The notes below the pieces were generated by a model that ran no database searches, was not told the DNA's origin, and saw only the letters and a list, made by a program, of their open reading frames with translations. Shown here in pieces: positions 28,835 through 36,527 of a stretch of DNA of 40,898 bases; positions within the stretch are counted from its first letter, which is position 1; every line of letters starts with the position of its first letter. This DNA comes from a virus: positions 1-40,898 of IMG/VR virus record IMGVR_UViG_3300035701_000093. One strand, written 5' to 3'. The translations under genes were made by a program, and so were the position numbers.

Positions 28835-30904
28835 CTAATCCTCCTCTTTCAGCACAGCCAAAATCGTGCAAATACATGCGGGATGCAAATCTCCACCCAT
28901 CACCGGCTCGTAATTCGCAGTCAGGACTTTCCCATCCGCCACGATTGATTCGCCGAGATTCAGAAACGGCGTGTCAAGCGGAACGACTTTACCATCCATC
29001 ATCTGACAGAATGGGCAAGCCAAATCGTGCGCTTCCCATTGGACGCCTGATACCACATCGCTTTGCCGCCAGCCTTCGCGTAAGCCGTGATGTATTGCGC
29101 GGCTCGTTTCAGAACGCGCTATCGTTTCCGCCTTGCTTTCCTTCATATCGCCGAAGAACGCCTGAATGCGTCCTGTAAGTTCGCGTAATCCCTCGCCTTC
29201 GCGTGTTGCCTGCTCAAACTCTGCTTTCAAATCATCCGCGAGAGTTTGCGTAGTTATCGAGGAAAAGTGATACACATAATCTTTGAGCCAGTCCTGCACT
29301 TGCGGATTCATAACATCAAAAGCAATCTGCGCGTCCACGCGGTCAAGTCCCGCCTGCCCGCCGCGCACCAGTTGCCGCTTCAGAGGCAAACTTATGCGTT
29401 CGCTTACCTGTCCAATCCAGTATCCCAAGTCAAGCGTGAAATCATAATCTTTCAACTGCTTTACTTTGCGCAAACTACCCATCACTTGCGTCTGCATTTC
29501 GCCATAGACGCGCCGCATAACAGCCGCAATCTGCGAAGTGTCAAGGCGTGTGCCATCAGGAAGCGCCGCCTTTGTCGCTGTGTGGGTCGCACAAGAATGC
29601 GAACGCTCCACAGGCGCGATTATCCCGCCTATCGCACTCGGCTGATAAGGTTCGTTCCCCCAATCTACATCTTCCCAACCTTCTTGTTGTCTTACCTGAT
29701 TCGGAAACATTACACCGGCTGCCAAATACACTTTGGTCTTTTCAAGTTGGAATTTTTCATCTTCGGGCACAGGATTGTCGAATGCCACAAATAGGCGCTC
29801 GTCATAAAGCGGTATCAACCGCTCGTTCAACTTGTCCTGCATACGGCGGCAACGCGGGAGAATCGCATCCTGCCGATATTGCCGCTCGCCTATTTCTGCA
29901 TTAGAGTATTTCGCGTCTGGCACAAGTTTAGAGATGGGCACGCAGAACGCGCCCGCTATCTCCTCCATCGTGAATTTGTGCCCGCCGAGAAAAGACATCT
30001 CTTTGGGCGGGAAGCCTATCTGGTCAATTTTCAATTCACCGCTCATTAGTGCCGGCTTGCCGCGTTCGCCTTGCCGTCCATAAGTTGCCGTCCACTCCTC
30101 GCGCAACGCCCGCGCTTGGTCTTCCGTCATCTGTCCGCTCAAAATGAAGTCAGGACGCGCATTGTTCTTTAGCAAATCGCCCTCATAGGCGTCCATAGCC
30201 TCTTTGCGTTCTACCGCAGACAAGCAAGCCTGCAAAGGCGAGAAGCCGTTTATTGGGTCGTGCGGGTTCGGAAATTTGAAATGTATCACTTCATCTTCTG
30301 CAAGCGCGACCTGATTCGCCGCCGATGTCCCATAGAGATAGCCTTTGATAAATTTGTCTTTGTCAGGCACTATGCGAACCCATTGGCTCGGCAGAATCCA
30401 CAACTCTTCAGGCACTCCGAGCGCATTTTTCACCACATAGAGAAACGAGTTCGGTGTCAGTTCCTGATAGAGTTGCAATAGTTCCAGCATTTCGTAGCCG
30501 TTCATAAATGAATTCACATTTTTCCAGAGGTCAAGGAAGGGATGTTCTGTGACTTCTTCAATCTCATCCGCCTTTGCGAGTTTCTGCGCAAGCGCGGGAT
30601 TGCGATACAAATAGGCAAGTGTCTTTTTATCAACCCGTTTTGTATCTATTCCTTTGCGCAGATATGCATATTGCCGTTGCCCGCGCGAAGTGGTCACATA
30701 GAGTTTCAGCGGAACGCTCGCAAGTGCAGAGGCATTAGTTGACGCACACCGATAAACCCAGTGTGCGAAGTGCTGCAACAGGTCTGATGCCTTCGCATCC
30801 TCTCCGAATATCTGCCACTGCGTCCTGTTCAACATCGGCAGCATAACAGTCTGAATCGCGCTCTGCTTTTGCTTGCGTCCGAAGATGCGAGAAAAGATAC
30901 TCAT
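28835..30904 (-). CDS. Portal protein fused to a MuF-like domain (689 aa)
   Basis: Residues about 1-430 carry HK97-type portal features (ASALASVPLKLYVTTSRGQR, PFLDLWKNVNSFMNGYEMLE, VIHFKFPNPHDPINGFSPLQ, CVPISKLV, QYRQDAILPRC). The rest is a Mu gpF-like head-morphogenesis domain with IARSETSRAIHHGLREGW, HDLACPFCQMMDGKVVPLD and a closing LHPACICTIL. In most phages these are separate genes; fusion is known in some groups. The portal ring is the DNA gateway and tail dock. Confidence 0.9.
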   Translation of the reverse strand: MSIFSRIFGRKQKQSAIQTVMLPMLNRTQWQIFGEDAKASDLLQHFAHWVYRCASTNASALASVPLKLYVTTSRGQRQYAYLRKGIDTKRVDKKTLAYLYRNPALAQKLAKADEIEEVTEHPFLDLWKNVNSFMNGYEMLELLQLYQELTPNSFLYVVKNALGVPEELWILPSQWVRIVPDKDKFIKGYLYGTSAANQVALAEDEVIHFKFPNPHDPINGFSPLQACLSAVERKEAMDAYEGDLLKNNARPDFILSGQMTEDQARALREEWTATYGRQGERGKPALMSGELKIDQIGFPPKEMSFLGGHKFTMEEIAGAFCVPISKLVPDAKYSNAEIGERQYRQDAILPRCRRMQDKLNERLIPLYDERLFVAFDNPVPEDEKFQLEKTKVYLAAGVMFPNQVRQQEGWEDVDWGNEPYQPSAIGGIIAPVERSHSCATHTATKAALPDGTRLDTSQIAAVMRRVYGEMQTQVMGSLRKVKQLKDYDFTLDLGYWIGQVSERISLPLKRQLVRGGQAGLDRVDAQIAFDVMNPQVQDWLKDYVYHFSSITTQTLADDLKAEFEQATREGEGLRELTGRIQAFFGDMKESKAETIARSETSRAIHHGLREGWRQSDVVSGVQWEAHDLACPFCQMMDGKVVPLDTPFLNLGESIVADGKVLTANYEPVMGGDLHPACICTILAVLKEED

Positions 30905-31122
30905 TCTTTCGCCTTTATTGTAGTGCGAATCATACTGACCGTGCCTGATTCAGTCTTTACGAATGGGTCGCGTTCAACCGTTATTATCAAAGGCAAGTCT
31001 AATTCGCCGCCTTCCAGAACCTGCCTAATAGATTCTGCGATGCATTTCGCAACGATTGCTGGAATTCCGCTCATAGACACATCCGAAAGTTCCGCGACTG
31101 AAATAAATTCCTTCACAACCAT
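30901..31122 (-). CDS. Hypothetical small protein (73 aa)
   Basis: ATG 31120-31122 (MVVKEFISVAELSDVSMSGI) follows GTAGGAGGAGAA; stop overlaps the portal start. Predicted mixed alpha/beta (IVAKCIAESIRQVLEGGEL, LIITVERDPFVK). Lies between the decoration-like gene and portal. Function unknown. Confidence 0.65.
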   Translation of the reverse strand: MVVKEFISVAELSDVSMSGIPAIVAKCIAESIRQVLEGGELDLPLIITVERDPFVKTESGTVSMIRTTIKAKE

Positions 31123-31130
31123 TTCTCCTC

Positions 31131-31583
31131 CTACGATGTCGGCGCCGTGCACTCCCAATACCAGACCACCACACGCAGAATCAGGCTCGCACCTGACACA
31201 TCGGCATTGGTGGTAAAGGTCAGCGTATCCGCAGCGGCGTTGATTATCGGCGCAAGGGCAACACCATCACCATTCAGAAACCAAGTTGCAGTCTCACCCA
31301 GCACATCACAGGACGCGGCGTTTTCAAACTCATTCAAATTGCCGCCATTGGTGCGCCCTACGCTCAATGTGACTGCGCCGCCACCCGGCGCCTGTGTGAC
31401 TCTACGGGAATAACCCGCAATCATACTGCCCGCCGGCGCGAGATTAGTTGAACTCGCTATCGGCGGGGTCAGTCCGTTGCCCGCGCTGATGGTTATCGTC
31501 TCCGCGATATACTTCAGTTTCAGCGCGCTGCCGTTTGGACCGAAACATTCAAGATATTCCGCCGTCAAGTCAAGACTGCCCAT
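31131..31583 (-). CDS. Virion decoration-like protein, paralogue of the 23.9-kb gene (150 aa)
   Basis: ATG 31581-31583 (MGSLDLTAEYLECFGPNGSA) has better spacing to AAAGGAG than the ATG just before it. It contains NLAPAGSMIAGYSRRVTQAP and TFTTNADVSGASLILRVVVW, alignable with the gene at 23918-24343 (NLAPANSLLVGIGLRITQAP). Probably a beta-rich virion surface protein. Placement before the portal is unusual for a decoration protein. Confidence 0.65.
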   Translation of the reverse strand: MGSLDLTAEYLECFGPNGSALKLKYIAETITISAGNGLTPPIASSTNLAPAGSMIAGYSRRVTQAPGGGAVTLSVGRTNGGNLNEFENAASCDVLGETATWFLNGDGVALAPIINAAADTLTFTTNADVSGASLILRVVVWYWECTAPTS

Positions 31584-31594
31584 CATTTTCTCCT

Positions 31595-31963
31595 TTACTG
31601 TTGCCCTGAATCGTGCATTACGGGCATAGCCACCATATTGATAAACCCTGTTGTCGGCGCGACTCCGCATTGCGCTGATACCTGTATTGCCGCGAAGAAG
31701 TCAGTCAAGGTCATATATCTCGTCAAACCCGCCGGCACCACTATCGGGTCTTTCAGTTGATGTTCTGGCGCCATACCAAGGTCGCGCGCGCCATAGAAGG
31801 TCAGCGTTACATCGGCGTCCAAATTATTCTCTACGCTGAATGTGATTTTCTCATACCATAACCGGGAATCGAAAATCATAATGTTGCTCAGGTGAAGGTC
31901 GGTATCAACGATTGTGCTATTCGCCGCGTTGAATAAAACCCACTGCTTCTCGGCAAAACTCAT
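31595..31963 (-). CDS. Hypothetical virion protein (122 aa)
   Basis: ATG follows GAGGTGACAA. Beta-rich (MIFDSRLWYEKITFSVENNL, DADVTLTFYGARDLG, VVPAGLTRYMTLTDFFAAIQ). It resembles its downstream neighbour in general style, but I see no clear alignment. Possibly a head accessory protein. Confidence 0.6.
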   Translation of the reverse strand: MSFAEKQWVLFNAANSTIVDTDLHLSNIMIFDSRLWYEKITFSVENNLDADVTLTFYGARDLGMAPEHQLKDPIVVPAGLTRYMTLTDFFAAIQVSAQCGVAPTTGFINMVAMPVMHDSGQQ

Positions 31964-32162
31964 TTGTCACCTCACTTGTTTTGGGAATTGTTATAAATTT
32001 TGAAATCAATCCTCGTTTGTCACATTCCTGAAGAAAATTACACCATTTCTGGTAATTTACAAACGCTTTACGAACCGTGTCGGTAGTAAGAGATATTCCG
32101 CGAGGCGGAGGTGGCGAAGCGGTAGGCATAGCAGGAAGTTTTGGTCTATTCCCTTTTATCAT
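31917..32162 (-). CDS. Hypothetical protein (81 aa)
   Basis: ATG follows GGAGGTGATAA and lies 3 bases after the terminase stop. The Pro-rich N-terminus (RPKLPAMPTASPPPPRGISL) precedes a helical region (VRKAFVNYQKWCNFLQECDK). It overlaps the next gene by 47 bases in another frame, longer than usual here, so its exact end or the next start may be off. Function unknown. Confidence 0.6.
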   Translation of the reverse strand: MIKGNRPKLPAMPTASPPPPRGISLTTDTVRKAFVNYQKWCNFLQECDKRGLISKFITIPKTSEVTNEFCREAVGFIQRGE

Positions 32163-32165
32163 TTA

Positions 32166-33476
32166 TCACCTCCACGCGCCCTCGCGGGCAAATATCTTTG
32201 AACGGTCAACTTCAACAATTCCAATCTTACTCAGCGGAAATTCCGCGTATTGCTCTTTTGGCTTCTCCTCGCGCTTTATTTCAAGCGGATAGATATGCGG
32301 CGCGGCGAGATTAGGGAAGAGGCAAGTTACGAGATAGCGGCAGGCGTCAAGACTATGGTCAAACTCTTTCTTTGGCTCGTCTTTGCCCGGCTTCCAAGCA
32401 TAGGATTCAAACTCGCGTATCGTATTCTCACAGCCTGGGTCTACAGTCAATTGCCCGCTCGAGACAAGCGACTGGACTTGTTTGATGCCATCAAAGACCG
32501 TGATGCCGCCTTCAGAAGCAGTGACATCTAATCCTTCCGCGCCGAGACTCGCTATCAATCCTGCTGCGGATTTGTCGACTATCACGCGCCGCGTTCCGTA
32601 TTCAGCACTCATTTCCTTCACAGTTGCCACTACCGTTTCGGGCAGCATATTACGGCGATATATCTCTCTCATACAATGCAGGCGCTTCTCATAGACGCCC
32701 CAGACGCCTATCGCACAAGGGTTCTCATAGCCTTCGTCAAGTGCAATATAAGTAGTGAGCCATTTGACATCCTTCATTTCGCGCATATTCCGCGCTCGCT
32801 GGAAGTCATAGACGAGTCCCTCAAACTGAACCCACCTGCCAAGCACATAGCGTTCGCGATTCTGTCCGCTGAATCCGCCGAGCATCGCGAGATAATCTGG
32901 GGGCAAGAAGAAATTGTCATCGCTCTGTGTGTGAATCACAATACGGTCAGGTGAGAGTTCCTCAAAGAATCGCCTGTGCAGAAAGTGCGAAGGCGCGGAT
33001 GGGTTGCAGGCAGCAAGGAACTGCCTATTGGCATCGGCGCTATTCCGCAAGCGACCGAGCATCATAATATACTCTTCCTCGCTCAATTCCGTAGCCTCGT
33101 CACAAACTACGCAGCCGAGATTCAGCGAGCGAATGCGGTCGGAATTCTCAAAGCCAGTGTAGTATATTTCGCCGCCGCCGTTCAGTTTTATTGTGCAGTC
33201 CGCTTTATTGTGAGTATAAGAGCCTTCCGGCAGCACGGGCGGTAAATTACCATCAGGCTGTAAGAGAGTCCGAAGTGTTGTCTGTTTGAGTGTGGTGAGT
33301 GTCTTACGAGTCAACAGACACAGATTGCCGTGAAGCGCGGCGTGCTGAATGAGTGCGTAACAGAGCGCCCGGCTCTTGCCCGAACCAAATGCACCTGCGT
33401 AAAGAATTTCTCGCGCGCGAGCATTCAGGAATTCTTCCTGTTTAGGTAGTAGTTTGATTCGCAGTTCCGCTGTCAT
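32166..33476 (-). CDS. terL: Terminase large subunit
   Basis: 436 aa from ATG 33474-33476 (MTAELRIKLLPKQEEFLNAR). ATPase domain: Walker A AGAFGSGKS (about 27-35) and Walker B CVVCDEATEL (about 122-131). Nuclease domain: acidic residues in YIALDEGYENPCAIGVWG, VIVDKSAAGLI and FDHSLDACRYLV. It packages DNA into the prohead and cuts it. It overlaps the small subunit by 35 bases. This gene is a good marker for placing the phage among relatives. Confidence 0.95.
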   Translation of the reverse strand: MTAELRIKLLPKQEEFLNARAREILYAGAFGSGKSRALCYALIQHAALHGNLCLLTRKTLTTLKQTTLRTLLQPDGNLPPVLPEGSYTHNKADCTIKLNGGGEIYYTGFENSDRIRSLNLGCVVCDEATELSEEEYIMMLGRLRNSADANRQFLAACNPSAPSHFLHRRFFEELSPDRIVIHTQSDDNFFLPPDYLAMLGGFSGQNRERYVLGRWVQFEGLVYDFQRARNMREMKDVKWLTTYIALDEGYENPCAIGVWGVYEKRLHCMREIYRRNMLPETVVATVKEMSAEYGTRRVIVDKSAAGLIASLGAEGLDVTASEGGITVFDGIKQVQSLVSSGQLTVDPGCENTIREFESYAWKPGKDEPKKEFDHSLDACRYLVTCLFPNLAAPHIYPLEIKREEKPKEQYAEFPLSKIGIVEVDRSKIFAREGAWR

Positions 33477-33804
33477 TTGCCTTCTCAAATACAATTCTTA
33501 TCGGCTGCGCATCTTCCGCGCCTGCCAACAGCTGGATTGGCTTGCCATAGGCATACTCTAAGAGTATCTTCAGCGCCCGCGTATCCTGCTTCGCCATAAA
33601 TTGCTCCCAACATCGCATCAACGCCGCCTGAAGCCGCGTCTTGCCTACGTATTGCTCTATCTCACAGGGCGCAGCGAGAATATCCTTTGTCGCCTGCCGT
33701 ATCTCTGCGTTCAGTTTTTCTATCAGCGGCGGCTTGCCTGCTGGATTCCCAGACTGTCCGGGTTTCCACTGATACGGTATGAGGTTCTCTATTTCACCAG
33801 GCAT
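33442..33804 (-). CDS. Small terminase subunit-like protein (120 aa)
   Basis: Contains the WKPGQSGNPAGKPP motif typical of DUF5681-type proteins that precede large terminase genes, then helices (EIRQATKDILAAPCEIEQYV, ALKILLEYAYGKPIQ). It would recognise phage DNA for packaging. It lacks an obvious separate HTH, as usual for this family. Confidence 0.8.
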   Translation of the reverse strand: MPGEIENLIPYQWKPGQSGNPAGKPPLIEKLNAEIRQATKDILAAPCEIEQYVGKTRLQAALMRCWEQFMAKQDTRALKILLEYAYGKPIQLLAGAEDAQPIRIVFEKANDSGTANQTTT

Positions 33805-33837
33805 AACGATTCCATTACAATGCCGCTGTATTGCAGG

Positions 33838-33936
33838 CTATTTCTTCTGTCTGCTCGCAACTATATAGCCGCCGATAAAACCCACAAGAATACCGATAAC
33901 AAAACCTACTCCGAGATGCCATATTCCCGTAAGCAT
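33838..33936 (-). CDS. 32-aa single-pass membrane peptide
   Basis: ATG 33934-33936 lies after GGGGGAAAGAACA. The product (MLTGIWHLGVGFVIGILVGF, then GGYIVASRQKK) is one Gly-rich transmembrane helix with a basic end. It lies in the gap before the terminase genes, soon after a possible late promoter. It may be a small holin-like or membrane-targeting peptide. Confidence 0.6.
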   Translation of the reverse strand: MLTGIWHLGVGFVIGILVGFIGGYIVASRQKK

Positions 33937-33944
33937 TGTTCTTT

Positions 33945-34035
33945 CCCCCAAGATATAATATATATATCTTACTCTTACACTGTCTTCTTATACTCTGAGA
34001 GAAGAGAAGACAAGAAGATTCAAGAGGGCATTATA
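33945..34035 (-). promoter_or_regulatory. Possible late promoter and leader
   Basis: On the minus strand TGTATAAT gives a perfect -10 (TATAAT 34030-34035) but no good -35, as expected for an activated promoter. Downstream come TGTCTTCT/AGAAGACA arms and an AT-rich AAGATATA/TATATCTT hairpin before the membrane peptide gene. Bases 33937-34070 hold nothing else. Confidence 0.35.
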
Positions 34036-34070
34036 CAAAAAGGGTAAGATTGTTATTGAATCTGTAACAT

Positions 34071-34403
34071 TTATGCTTTTTGGCGTTTCAGTTGTTGTTC
34101 AAAATTTGTCATTCGTCTATAGCAACCGTCTTTTTTGATTAGACATCCTATACAGGTTCTTTCCACCTCTTTTTTTACCAATTCTGCAATTTGTCCATTT
34201 ATAAGCAATTTCAATTTATCTATTACATTCGTTCTTTGTTTCTCATCATTCTTTGATTTTTCCAATTTTCTGAAGTATTCTTTCAAGGATGCCACAAGAG
34301 TATCTGTTTTCGTAAATTGGTGGCTTATACTTTTTTCCAGTGTCTCAAATCGCTTCTCAAAATCCTGCAATTTTGCCTTTCCAAACAAGTCTGGAAATTT
34401 CAT
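34071..34403 (-). CDS. Coiled-coil protein with CxxC (110 aa)
   Basis: ATG follows GAAAGGAGAAAGCG. Long helical coiled coil (LQDFEKRFETLEKSISHQFT, LKEYFRKLEKSKNDEKQRTN) followed by a Cys cluster (RTCIGCLIKKDGC), which could bind metal or form disulfides. Last gene before the possible late promoter. Function unknown. Confidence 0.7.
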   Translation of the reverse strand: MKFPDLFGKAKLQDFEKRFETLEKSISHQFTKTDTLVASLKEYFRKLEKSKNDEKQRTNVIDKLKLLINGQIAELVKKEVERTCIGCLIKKDGCYRRMTNFEQQLKRQKA

Positions 34404-34421
34404 CGCTTTCTCCTTTCAACT

Positions 34422-34586
34422 TTATGTTTTTTCACGGTTCACTGAAAAGTGATAACCACATTTTCGGCATTTACGGTATTGTCGTTCGCGCTGGGTAGAT
34501 GTTGCGAAGGTATTGGGAGAATCGCATTTGGGGCAGCGCACGGCGGGAGAACGCGCGAATCGCGGCGAGATGCATTCGATAGGCAT
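34422..34586 (-). CDS. 54-aa zinc-ribbon protein
   Basis: ATG 34584-34586 follows GAAAGGAGCCAA; stop TAA 34422-34424 is just before the next ribosome site. CPKCDSPN and CRKCGYHF form a clean four-Cys zinc ribbon of the kind found in small transcription-factor-like proteins. Too short for many gene finders. Confidence 0.75.
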   Translation of the reverse strand: MPIECISPRFARSPAVRCPKCDSPNTFATSTQRERQYRKCRKCGYHFSVNREKT

Positions 34587-34600
34587 TTGGCTCCTTTCAT

Positions 34601-34837
34601 TTATCTTTTACTTCGACTCGGTATCTCACCTTCTTTTATCATTCGTGGAGGCGGAAAATTAGGCACAGGAAAAATCGGCGGCAAAGAACCATCTACGGGA
34701 TGTATTTCCTCGAACCACATTATCGCCGCTTTATACCAGTCTTCGGCATTTTTCTGCCACGTCAACAGTGCGTTATGCCAGTCCAAAGATTTCTGATACC
34801 ACGCGCTTGCTTCAACAGCCCACTCTTCGTTCGTCAT
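34601..34837 (-). CDS. Hypothetical Trp-rich protein (78 aa)
   Basis: ATG 34835-34837 (MTNEEWAVEASAWYQKSLDW) follows AGAAAGAAGAACT; a TTG at 34916-34918 is an alternative start for a 105-aa form. Regularly spaced Trp/Tyr (WYQKSLDWHN, WQKNAEDWYKAA) suggest an amphipathic helical repeat; the C-terminus is Pro-rich. Function unknown. Confidence 0.6.
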   Translation of the reverse strand: MTNEEWAVEASAWYQKSLDWHNALLTWQKNAEDWYKAAIMWFEEIHPVDGSLPPIFPVPNFPPPRMIKEGEIPSRSKR

Positions 34838-34904
34838 AGTTCTTCTTTCTGCGCCGGCGCCCGTGAACTCGCCTATCACAGACCGCGCCTTGCCGAATAT
34901 GCCG

Positions 34905-35093
34905 TTAGAAATCTTCAAGAGTATTCTCGTTCTTTTTTTTCTTCATCGCATACAAAACTGTTATCAAGGTATCCAGATGGTCGATTACCTTCTGTAGATT
35001 CTTGTTTATTCTGTCAATTCCCAGCAGAAGTATGCCCCAGAGAACTAAACCGAAAATCCAAATTATTACTGAAATTATTATTGATTCGCCCAT
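34905..35093 (-). CDS. Small membrane protein (62 aa)
   Basis: ATG follows AAAAGGAGAAAGAGA. One hydrophobic segment (IIISVIIWIFGLVLWGILLL, about 5-24) precedes a helical, Lys-rich cytoplasmic-type tail (KVIDHLDTLITVLYAMKKKK). It follows the 23-aa membrane peptide gene; the two may act together at the membrane. Confidence 0.7.
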   Translation of the reverse strand: MGESIIISVIIWIFGLVLWGILLLGIDRINKNLQKVIDHLDTLITVLYAMKKKKNENTLEDF

Positions 35094-35119
35094 TCTCTTT
35101 CTCCTTTTGCCTGTTTTGT

Positions 35120-35191
35120 CTATTGTAAAATAATCAACACTATGAATACTACGAACGCTACCAATCCTATCAATCCTATGAGTATAGGCAT
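35120..35191 (-). CDS. 23-aa hydrophobic peptide
   Basis: ATG 35189-35191 follows GAAAGGAGCGGCTGA, right after pentanucleotide array 1. The whole product (MPILIGLIGLVAFVVFIVLI and ILQ) is one transmembrane helix. Good ribosome site and spacing support translation; size resembles small membrane toxins or holin-like peptides. Confidence 0.6.
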   Translation of the reverse strand: MPILIGLIGLVAFVVFIVLIILQ

Positions 35192-35209
35192 TCAGCCGCT
35201 CCTTTCAAA

Positions 35210-35324
35210 AAACCTTACCGCACCTCACCTTACCAAACCCTACCTCACCCCACCTTACCCAACCATACCCTACCCAACCCCACCTGACCTGACCTAACCT
35301 TACCTCACCCAACCTTACCTAACC
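35210..35324. repeat. Pentanucleotide array 1, NNACC x 23
   Basis: Twenty-three consecutive 5-base units all end in ACC with two variable leading bases (for example TTACC, GCACC, TCACC, AAACC). The array begins after TTTCAAAAA and ends at 35324, touching the stop codon of the gene at 35325. On the transcribed strand it reads GGTNN, so GG occurs every 5 bases. Confidence 0.95.
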
Positions 35325-35888
35325 TCATTTTTCTTTCTTGAATTCCGTCACGATAAACCTACCAAACGAACCGCCTTTTGTGGGTCTGAAATCGCCGATG
35401 CCTATTTTCTTACCTGCGGTTGCGAGAATATCGCTGACCAGTTCCTGTTTGAGAATCGTTTCGTCAACTTCCAAATGGAAAGATAAATTCCACTGGTCAA
35501 GGCGCGGTCTGTGACGCACCACACGCCCCTTTGTTGCAGGAATAACAACCGAACGAGAATCCACGATGTAATCCGTCCTGTGATGCGAAATCGCGCGCTC
35601 CTGAACAAAGATGCTTGCGGGAACTATGCCCGCCGCGCTCTTCTTGCCTATCTTGAAATACTTTGCCGCGTGAAACATCGCCCGCTCTATATGTTCAGCG
35701 GGCGTGTAAAGTTCACCCTTGCCATCCTTATCAGGCAAACGATATGCCGCCTCTTCGGCATCCTTTTCTCTATCGCCCATCGGAATACTTGCACTCGTCC
35801 CACCTTCAACTTCGCCCTGCTTTTTATCGCTGAATCTATGCATAAGCAGCGGCGAAATTCCCTCAATCTTCACCCTGTATATCAACAT
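35325..35888 (-). CDS. Protein of unknown function between the two arrays (187 aa)
   Basis: ATG 35886-35888 (MLIYRVKIEGISPLLMHRFS) follows AAAGGAGACTGTG. A beta-strand pattern at the start and a Gly-rich segment near the C-terminus (KIGIGDFRPTKGGSFGRFIV) recall the RAMP/Cas7 style of RNA-binding proteins; similar phage proteins are, as far as I recall, labelled hypothetical. The middle has ELYTPAEHIERAMFHAAKYF and a basic RRHRPRLDQWN-like stretch. The arrays abut it on both sides, which suggests it may bind the repeat, but that is inference. Confidence 0.75.
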   Translation of the reverse strand: MLIYRVKIEGISPLLMHRFSDKKQGEVEGGTSASIPMGDREKDAEEAAYRLPDKDGKGELYTPAEHIERAMFHAAKYFKIGKKSAAGIVPASIFVQERAISHHRTDYIVDSRSVVIPATKGRVVRHRPRLDQWNLSFHLEVDETILKQELVSDILATAGKKIGIGDFRPTKGGSFGRFIVTEFKKEK

Positions 35889-35906
35889 CACAGTCTCCTT
35901 TCAAAA

Positions 35907-36046
35907 AAACCTCACCTTACCAAACCCTACCCAACCAAACCAAACCGCACCAAACCTCACCTTACCCCACCAGACCTGACCTAACCTTACCTCACCCCAC
36001 CTGACCATACCCTACCACACCAGACCATACCTAACCTTACCTCACC
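35907..36046. repeat. Pentanucleotide array 2, NNACC x 28
   Basis: Twenty-eight units in perfect 5-base phase, all ending ACC. It shares two blocks with array 1 (CACCTTACCAAACCCTACC, and a stretch GACCTGACCTAACC onward) and the same AAGGAG-TTTTTT junction on its promoter-distal side. It forms the leader of the gene at 35325-35888. Confidence 0.95.
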
Positions 36047-36090
36047 CTATGTCATTGCATCGTAGCGCGATAGAAATGAGAGATTGCGCG

Positions 36091-36369
36091 TCACCCGCGT
36101 GATTCTGAGTCCATTTCACTTGTCTGCGAATCGCAACTCTGCGTCTGCGAGTCAGAACTTCCGGTCTCAGTGCCGATTGACTTCGGCTTGTTTGCCTTCA
36201 GTATTTTCTCCCATTGCGCCTGCAAGGCTTCGCGCTCCGCCTTCAATTCCGCGCAATTTTGAGGTGGATGCCGCTTTCTGCGTAATAGTTTCTCAATCAC
36301 ATCTACGCGGTCTGCTATCTTTTGTGCTTCTGATTTTGGCCAATTTTTCCAACTTATTTGCTGAGGCAT
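36091..36369 (-). CDS. Hypothetical protein (92 aa)
   Basis: ATG overlaps the previous stop (TAATG) and follows AAAGGAGAAAAAG. Helical and basic first half (WPKSEAQKIADRVDVIEKLL, RRKRHPPQNCAELKAEREAL), then a polar Ser/Thr/Gln/Asp-rich tail that may be disordered. Last gene before array 2. Function unknown. Confidence 0.65.
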   Translation of the reverse strand: MPQQISWKNWPKSEAQKIADRVDVIEKLLRRKRHPPQNCAELKAEREALQAQWEKILKANKPKSIGTETGSSDSQTQSCDSQTSEMDSESRG

Positions 36370-36527
36370 TACTTTTTCTCCTTTCGCTTTTTTTGAAAGC
36401 GTATTCTGAAGTGATTGAATTTCCCCCGGTTGTCATAAAACACTGCAACATCTAAGTTATTCTCATAACAAAAGTCGCCAATTTCCTGTATTATGCGCTT
36501 GAACCGCTTTTTTTGTTCTTTTTTCAT
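36369..36527 (-). CDS. 52-aa basic protein
   Basis: ATG 36525-36527 overlaps the stop of the methyltransferase gene (AAATGA) with AGGAG upstream; its TAA overlaps the next ATG. The product is very basic (MKKEQKKRFKRIIQEIGDFC at the start, KKRKEKK at the end) with a small central beta segment (NLDVAVFYDNRGKF). Overlap at both ends supports it. Possible nucleic-acid binding. Confidence 0.65.
   Translation of the reverse strand: MKKEQKKRFKRIIQEIGDFCYENNLDVAVFYDNRGKFNHFRIRFQKKRKEKK

Noticed and set aside
35511-35984. Plus-strand frame with Pro/Thr repeats through array 2
   Set aside because: It runs antisense to the gene at 35325-35888; the repeats come from the array and no start signal exists.
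35210-36046. CRISPR array
   Set aside because: The period is 5 bases with no unique spacers, so it is a short tandem array.
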